In this document: piece after piece, positions 57,906 to 64,000 of the stretch
Numbering within the stretch: the stretch's first letter is position 1
How the letters are laid out: each line of letters opens with the position of its first letter
Assembly: GCF_023159225.1 (NCBI RefSeq)
Contig: NC_063188.1
Location: forward strand, 35,578,021 to 35,642,020
From: Perognathus longimembris pacificus
Taxonomy: Eukaryota; Chordata; Mammalia; Rodentia; Heteromyidae
Length of the DNA: 64,000 bases
Reading direction: 5' to 3'
Position numbers and translations under genes: made by a program
The notes under the pieces: model-generated
Told to the model about the DNA's origin: nothing
The model's input: only the letters and a program-made list of their open reading frames with translations
The model's database searches: none

Positions 57906-60900
57906 TCTATCTGCCTATCACATCATTGGCTATGCTTCCCTGGAGAATCCTGACTGCTATACAAACTAAAGGAAAAATTTGAATTACAAATATATCTAGC
58001 TATGTATCTATAAAAGGTACGCACAGGAAAAATTCAATCTTACATGGTCTTTTATGTACATTTTTAAAAAATCATTTACATTGCTTAAGTAATTCTAGGC
58101 AGAATTTTAGCATTTCCTTTCATGAATATTAACTTTGTAAATTTCTTATCAAATAACTAAGCAATTACATTTCTGACAGTGATTATGATTTCTTATTGCA
58201 GAGTAGACCACTAAGGGGTTTGTCGTAGAATCTTGTAGAATATAATCCTAATATTTTATACAAGACACCCCATTTATAAATTATAACACATCATTTTATC
58301 CATAATGCATTTTTGTCCATTGTTAGACCATGAGATAAAGTAATTTTGAAACTTTTTGTTCCTTATGGAATTTAAGGCAAACTTGTTCCCATTATTATTT
58401 TGAGCCATAGACAAGTGCCCAATTATATATTTAAGCTGATTCAAAATTTCCACGTTTTAAAAACCACTGCTTTCAGAAAGCAAATCCTTTTAATTACCAA
58501 AACTAGAATATAACTTCCTTTGAAGACTACTTTTTTAACAAAGAAATTGAGTTAGTATCTATATTAAGACAAAGTCACAAGTAAACCTCCTACACACAGC
58601 GATACAGCGTGGCAGGTTGTGTTTATCCAGTAGAGGTTTGTTAGCAAATATTAGTTTTATTACAATGTCAATTTATCCCCTAGCAAAATGACATGTCCTA
58701 AAACTTTTGATCGTTCTTCAGTTGGCAAATACCGCAAAGGCAAAAGCCTGTCCACATTTCAGATACAAATAAGGTTACTTGTTGTCGTTTCAAACACATG
58801 TTTCACATAATATGTAAAAGTGAGATAATCTTGGGTTGTGGAAAGTGTACTGGACTAATAAGAGTCAAGAAACTTGGATCCAATTTGGAATCTGCCATGA
58901 ACAAATACACTGGCACTGGATTAATTACCTCACTGTTAAATGATCGTTCATATATGTAAGGAGGAAGACAGTAATATATGTGAGGCTCGGATAGGAGAAT
59001 GGATGCAAAAGTGCTTGGCAAACTCAAAAGCCTCATTGAAATTTAGCTAATACTGTTTTCCTTCTGAGGTTGGGTCATCCAAACAAGAGTCAAATTTGAG
59101 GCACAAATGTAGATGCTGAGCTAAATATTCATTTTGACCTTGCCAATCTTATTTTCTCTTATTGAGTTCCTAACAGACAAATTATTTCCTCAGCATTCTG
59201 TAATTCCCCTCCCTCCCCAACTCTGGATTCTAGAGGATGCACGATGCATCCTAGCATGCCCCAAGTTCTCTAAACTGGAACACAGAGATTTCCTATGCTT
59301 TCTACCCTCATTCTAATGAAATGAAAGGTATTAATAAACAGAAAAGCAGATGGCAGAACATCCAGAGATTGTGATAAACATTACTGTAAAACTACTAGTA
59401 TATACATTTATACATCTAAATTTTGGGTGTCATTCATTTTAGCTATTGAAAGACTACAAGGAATAAAATAGAGTTTCCTAGCATGTGGGTGATCTAGCCT
59501 TGTTTGATTTTAAAGCAGAAAGACTATTATAGCTATATGCAAAAAAGAACCTTCTTGAGGTGGCTCATTAAATAGGACAGTGTCTGTTCCATCACTGGCA
59601 TAACATACAAGGTACTAACTATTGCAGAGATTTCTTGTAAGAGCAATGCTATTCTTCTCCCATGAGACTGTTTCTTGTTAAATGAACACAAGAGACAGAC
59701 ATTTCAGCTGTCTAGTTTCTACAAATAAAACAATATCCTGAAAAATTTTGTCAATGGTCAAAGCCAAAGAAGAAAACTTCAACTATCATATGCAATACTC
59801 TGAGGAGAATCCTAAAATTATCAGTTAACTTGTCAAATATTGATATATTTTGTTTGTGTCAGGAAGTGGCCTCTCCTCTTCCAAAAGTCATGACAAGGAT
59901 CTCTGCATTGATTGGGCAAACAATCTGAAACAGTGTGTCCAGGCATTTCTCCAACCTGGCTTATGTGCCAAATCCTATCTACCAGTGGCATCAGTTAGCT
60001 TCTGTAGTGTTTTGCCTTCAGAAATTTTGAAAGTCATTCTGTTATTGCATGCCCCATTAGTAGAGAAAGCCAATTCACATTTGCGTCTAAGTAGGTTGAA
60101 GAGTGGCAAAATAAAAAGAACTTTGTGAATTGGTACATCCATGCTAAGTAATGAGGTAAGAGGCTTTCTGAAAAGTACATTATTCTCTGTTCCCTTAGCA
60201 TTCCTTTAATTTCATTTCTCATAGAGTTCACTGAGGATCTACATTGTGAGAAGGTTAGAGAGCTGAAAAATCTAGAAATCCTAATAAGCTTAAATTTTCA
60301 CAGCCACTAATTTTCTTTATTCTAATTTTATATTAAGTACTTTTCAAAAGGCTTTTTTAAAACTTGTCATTTCTGAGTACAATGTATCTAGACCACCCCT
60401 TCTGTCATTCTGCCCCATCTCTCTTAACCCAACCATTACAGTTATCATTTTTCTGAACCTTTGTCTTAAAACAAATAAATTCAGGTTAGTGATGTGCTCA
60501 GGAGGACACTTTCTAGGGAGAGAGTTCAGACATCTATTACCCATTGACTTGTCTTGAGTTTAGAACCTTAACTTTTCAAAACAATATCATGAGGTAGGAA
60601 AATAGGAAATTCAATGAAGTTTGTGATAGTAGGGTGTGTGTGTAGTGTGAGTGTAGGTGGAATGAAAAGGGAATAGGTGCTGAAGGGGAATGGGATCCAC
60701 AACTTAAAATTTCAATTGCTAATATTTACCAATTACTGTTCTGGAAAGAAGTATGCATATAATACATACTGTATATTACATTTTTTCTGACATTAAAAGT
60801 GTATATAAAAAAAGTTTTAAACACTAATATAATGCTGCATTGTAAACACTGAAATGATTCACATAGAATGTTTGCTATTATTTTTGTGAAAATAAAAAAT

Positions 60901-60912
60901 AGCATAGTTCCA

Positions 60913-61118
60913 GGGCTGGGGATATAGCCTAGTGGCAAGAGTGCCTGCCTCGGATACACGAGGCCCTAGGTTCGATTCCCCAGCACCACATATACAGAAA
61001 ACGGCCAGAAGCGGCGCTGTGGCTCAAGTGGCAGAGTGCTAGCCTTGAGCAAAAAGAAGCCAGGGACAGTGCTCAGGCCCTGAGTCCAAGGTCCAGGACT
61101 GGCCAAAAAAAAAAAAAA
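60913..61118 (+). repeat. IDL-Geo dimeric SINE with TSD
   Basis: A textbook copy in plus orientation: gggctggggatatagcctag, gttcgattccccagcaccac, then ggctcaagtggcagagtgct and an A-tail. The 13-bp duplication tagcatagttcca is at 60900-60912 and 61119-61131. It is a good reference for the family in this genome. Confidence 0.97.
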
Positions 61119-61431
61119 TAGCATAGTTCCAATGCATACATTGTCCCATATTTTCATTGACATTAATGTAAGTGTATATAAAATAGAGGAATTTCAAAAC
61201 TTCATTTGTTTTACATATATGTAACTGAATTTGTTTAATGAACTGAATAATAGATTCTGTTTTGCATTTCAAATCCATGCAGTTTCTTTTAAAAGAACTT
61301 TAAAGACCCTGAGATTGCATTATTCAATGTGAGAGAACTGCAAGTAAGTGTGAAAGGATAAAATTTATTTTATTTCGAGCACGTCTTAATCTATTCCTCT
61401 ACCAATAATTTCTAAGAATTCTTCAAATATA

Positions 61432-61634
61432 CCCAGGTGCAAGTGGCTCATGCCTCTAATCTTAGCTACTCAGGAGGCTGAGATCTGAGAATCGCATTTC
61501 AAAGCCAGCCAGGTCAGGAAAGTCCACAGATTCTTATTTCTAGTTAATCACTAAACATCAATAAGTGGAGCTGTGGCTCAAGTGTAGAGTGCTAGCCTTG
61601 AGAAAAAAAGCTCACACTGAGTTCTAGCCCAGGA

Positions 61635-61637
<3 letters not shown>
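61432..61637 (+). repeat. B1-type composite SINE
   Basis: B1 head (gtggctcatgcctctaatct, tactcaggaggctgagatct), linker (ttcttatttctagttaatca) and right unit (gctgtggctcaagtgtagag). The CA repeat at 61638 replaces its A-tail. Confidence 0.9.
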
Positions 61638-61687
<50 letters not shown>

Positions 61688-61696
61688 AGAGAGAGA
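61638..61696. repeat. (CA)n(GA)n compound microsatellite
   Basis: About 23 CA units followed by GA units, directly at the tail of the composite SINE at 61432-61637, from which it probably arose. Confidence 0.95.
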
Positions 61697-61944
61697 ATTT
61701 CTCAAAGGTGAGAATTTGATTTTCAATCTATATCTGCTTCCTACACTCATAAATTTTATGAAGGCCACAGATAGTCATTAGTACCTTTATTTTCTACAGA
61801 ATTCTTCTCTATTCTTTGTTTTGTCCTTTAAACATTTTTTTTAGCCTCTGAACATCTCTTTTAAAATTTCCCCTTATCTTTGCTTCTTGGGATAAAATTT
61901 TCTTGCTATGTCAGAGGAAGCACTCTCATGATCCTTTTATTTGT

Positions 61945-62890
61945 TTTTCGTGTTTTGTTTTTGTTTTCAGAGTTTATTAATTGTACATAGAGGTATGCAA
62001 TTAATTATGATGTCTTTATATTTGCATACTGTGGATAATGAAGGGAATATTTATCCTCTTTCTTATCCTCCTTCGTGTTCCCCTTATTTTATAGCTTTTA
62101 GTTGGTTTCATTATACTATCTTCATATATATGTATGCATATAATTACTTCCTTGACATTCATTTTTTCTTTATACTCCTCCCAAGGCATGAATAATTAAG
62201 TGATAAGAAAAAATTTTAGAGTTTTTGATAGTCGAAGTTGGATGGCCTTATGGGGAAATGAATCAAGTGCCTACATTATTGGAGAAAAAGATTATGAAAT
62301 AATATCTATGTTTTGATGAAGTCTAAATATGCGACAGCAAATTTGTGGCAGTAATGTGGACTACCTCACACAGTTTCAACGTATGAATGCTCAGACCTAT
62401 GGTATGTATTGTATAGGTAAATTTAAATAATTTTAGAGTACTGAACTTTATGCATTTTGAGCACTTATAGTTAGTCCTCAGTGGTGGTCTTGGAACCATA
62501 TATCCATGAATACCAAGGGTATATTGCATTTGTTGGTGTGACCCTATTTTATTCACTAAATATGATATTTCCAGTTCCATCTATTTTTCTGAAAAGGAAA
62601 TAATCTCACGATTCATTATGGCTGAACAATAAATACTCCATTCTATATATATATAACATATATATCACACATTTTAATTGATTACTTGTTGAGTAGCATG
62701 GCTGATTCAATGACTATTGTGAATAGTGCTATGTTAAACATGAGTCTGCAAGTGGTCTCTCTGGTCTGCTGAATTATCAATTTTTGTATATATGCAGTAT
62801 CATATCTTAATTTTAGTTTCAGTAGTAATATCCACACTGATTTCCATAGTGGCTACATTAGTTACACTTTATTGCAATTCTTTTTTCTTG
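61945..62890 (-). mobile_element. Ancient L1 remnants, antisense
   Basis: About 61950-62175 (agagtttattaattgtacat, gcaattaattatgatgtctt) and 62540-62890 (gatatttccagttccatcta, ttattgcaattctttttt; actattgtgaatagtgctat, cacactgatttccatagtgg) match the antisense order of an old rodent L1 end. The gap between may be inserted or unrelated sequence. Confidence 0.6.
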
Positions 62891-62932
62891 GTAATTTTAT
62901 TTCCATGTCTTCATCTATAGAAGAGATTACTT

Positions 62933-63302
62933 TTTAGTGATACTGGGACTTCAAGCTACAGAGTCTTGAGGTACAGGGCCTTAAGCTTGCTAGGCAGATG
63001 TTTTACCACTTGAGACACTTCTCCAGCTTTTTTGTGTTGGTAATTTTTGAGATAGAGTTTCACTTTATGATAGGGCAAGCCTAGAGTAGGATAATCTTTT
63101 TTGAGCATTATTGCATTGCTGGAATGGCAGGAATGAGCCACTCTGCCGAATTATTATGCTTCTCACATAGCCAGGAGGACAGTAATTGGATGAGATCAAG
63201 TCCCACAACTTTTTGGGGGGCCTAGACTGGTCTTGAACTGCAATCTCCAACTTAGGTCTCCCAAGTACCTAAGATTACAGGATTGTGCTGCTGTGTCTAG
63301 GT
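62933..63302 (-). repeat. Old ID/B1 composite SINEs
   Basis: tgatactgggacttcaagct ... gagacacttctccagctttt is ID-like, followed by gatagagtttcactttatga ... gaatgagccactct (B1 head) to about 63142. A second B1 head (gactggtcttgaactgcaat, aagattacaggattgtgctg) is at 63220-63302. Both are old and diverged. Confidence 0.65.
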
Positions 63303-63888
63303 ATAGAAGGGTTTCTCTTTTCTGAAGGTGAATCATGGATGCTGAGAGCTGTAGAGAACTCCCTACAGAGTATTCCAAGTTTGTTCTGCAGAGTACGTTC
63401 AAGGTTCTACAAATTACACTGGTGTGGAAACAGTTTTTCTATTCACTTCTTAGTTCAGGCTGTTTGTGTTACCTGTGCAATGTGTGGATTTAAAATCCAC
63501 ATCCATACTTGGTATAGGTTTAGAGTTCTAATTTCTCTTAAATGTGTTTCCATTCATGGTGATGGCTCTTAACTAAATGTGATTTTTATGGCTACTCTCC
63601 TATGTCAGTGTGTATAGATTTCCAAGCTAGCATTTCATAGATTTTTTTGGGACATACAAAATTCAGGCTTCTAGATTTTTATTTGGGTCCAGGTTCTAGC
63701 TGTATACTTTACACATATCCTTGACTCAAGCCCTTATCTCCTAAGATCAATGTCTGGTTGTGATATCTCCAAGGGTTGTGCAACTTCTGTTTACACTTCT
63801 TTCACTGGCTTTAAATTCCCTTTTCATTCCTGTACCTGGGTATTTCCTGATTTGCTTTCAAGCTGGGCTTAGCATCTAAACTTGTTCT

Positions 63889-64000
63889 ATTTTTTTTCTT
63901 ATTTATTGTCAAATTGATGTACAGAGAGGTTACAGTTGTATAAGTTAGGTCTTGGGTACATTTCTTGTACTGTTTGTTTTGACCAGCATTTCTCTGTGCT
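63889..64000 (-). mobile_element. L1 3' end, probably cut by window edge
   Basis: Poly-T then attgtcaaattgatgtacag, gagaggttacagttgtataa and ggtacatttcttgtactgtt, the antisense L1 3' terminus seen elsewhere. After 63980 it departs from the usual C-rich block, so it may be very short or rearranged. Confidence 0.8.

Larger units (their letters stand above)
57028..64000 (-). other. IL1RAPL2: IL1RAPL2 intron, partial (continues past window end)
   Basis: Sequence upstream, in transcript terms, of the first visible exon. No further exon with matching phase and Ig-like coding was found up to 64000. It contains an old LTR-like element (about 57500-57905), an IDL-Geo SINE (60913), a B1-type SINE with a CA repeat (61432), ancient L1 remnants (61945-62890), old ID/B1 copies (62933-63302) and an L1 3' end cut by the window edge. 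I see nothing recognisable in 57906-60899. Confidence 0.75.

Overview
This is mammalian nuclear DNA: AT-rich, intron-scale non-coding sequence dense in retrotransposons, with five widely spaced exons joined by canonical GT-AG splice sites. All five exons lie on the minus strand and read as the 3' part of one gene, IL1RAPL2 (interleukin-1 receptor accessory protein-like 2, a synaptic IL-1-receptor-family protein encoded on the X chromosome in other mammals). In transcript order they are 57027-56898 and 38796-38651 (third Ig domain), 31486-31343 (transmembrane), 23383-23213 (start of the TIR domain) and 10758-10061 (rest of the TIR domain, cytoplasmic tail, TAG stop). Together they encode about 429 C-terminal residues of a protein of roughly 690. 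Codon phases match at every junction. The 5' exons lie beyond position 64000.

The organism is most likely a geomyoid rodent (kangaroo rat, pocket mouse or gopher group). The commonest repeat is a dimeric SINE with an ID-like tRNA-derived left half and a second characteristic right half. This fits IDL-Geo, described as restricted to Geomyoidea. The assignment rests on recalled family structure, not on a search.

Layout: 1-10060 lies downstream of the stop codon (3' UTR, then flank; old SINEs, a MIR, an inverted L1). Introns follow at 10759-23212 (12.5 kb, with a GC-rich solo LTR), 23384-31342 (8.0 kb, two inverted L1s and SINEs), 31487-38650 (7.2 kb, a 449-bp tandem duplication and an MLT1-type LTR) and 38797-56897 (18.1 kb, many L1 and SINE copies). 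Part of a further intron runs from 57028 to 64000.

The most interesting material is in the intronic mutational record: a retrocopied 5' half of tRNA-Gly flanked by target-site duplications; a two-part (inverted plus direct) templated insertion copied from 2 kb away; a recent 449-bp tandem duplication carrying a whole SINE; an L1 with a 3'-transduction signature; and an L1 that landed 31 bases from the 5' splice site of the transmembrane exon. I saw no CRISPR array, prokaryotic gene, intact viral gene or other protein-coding gene, and no evidence of an undescribed multi-gene system.
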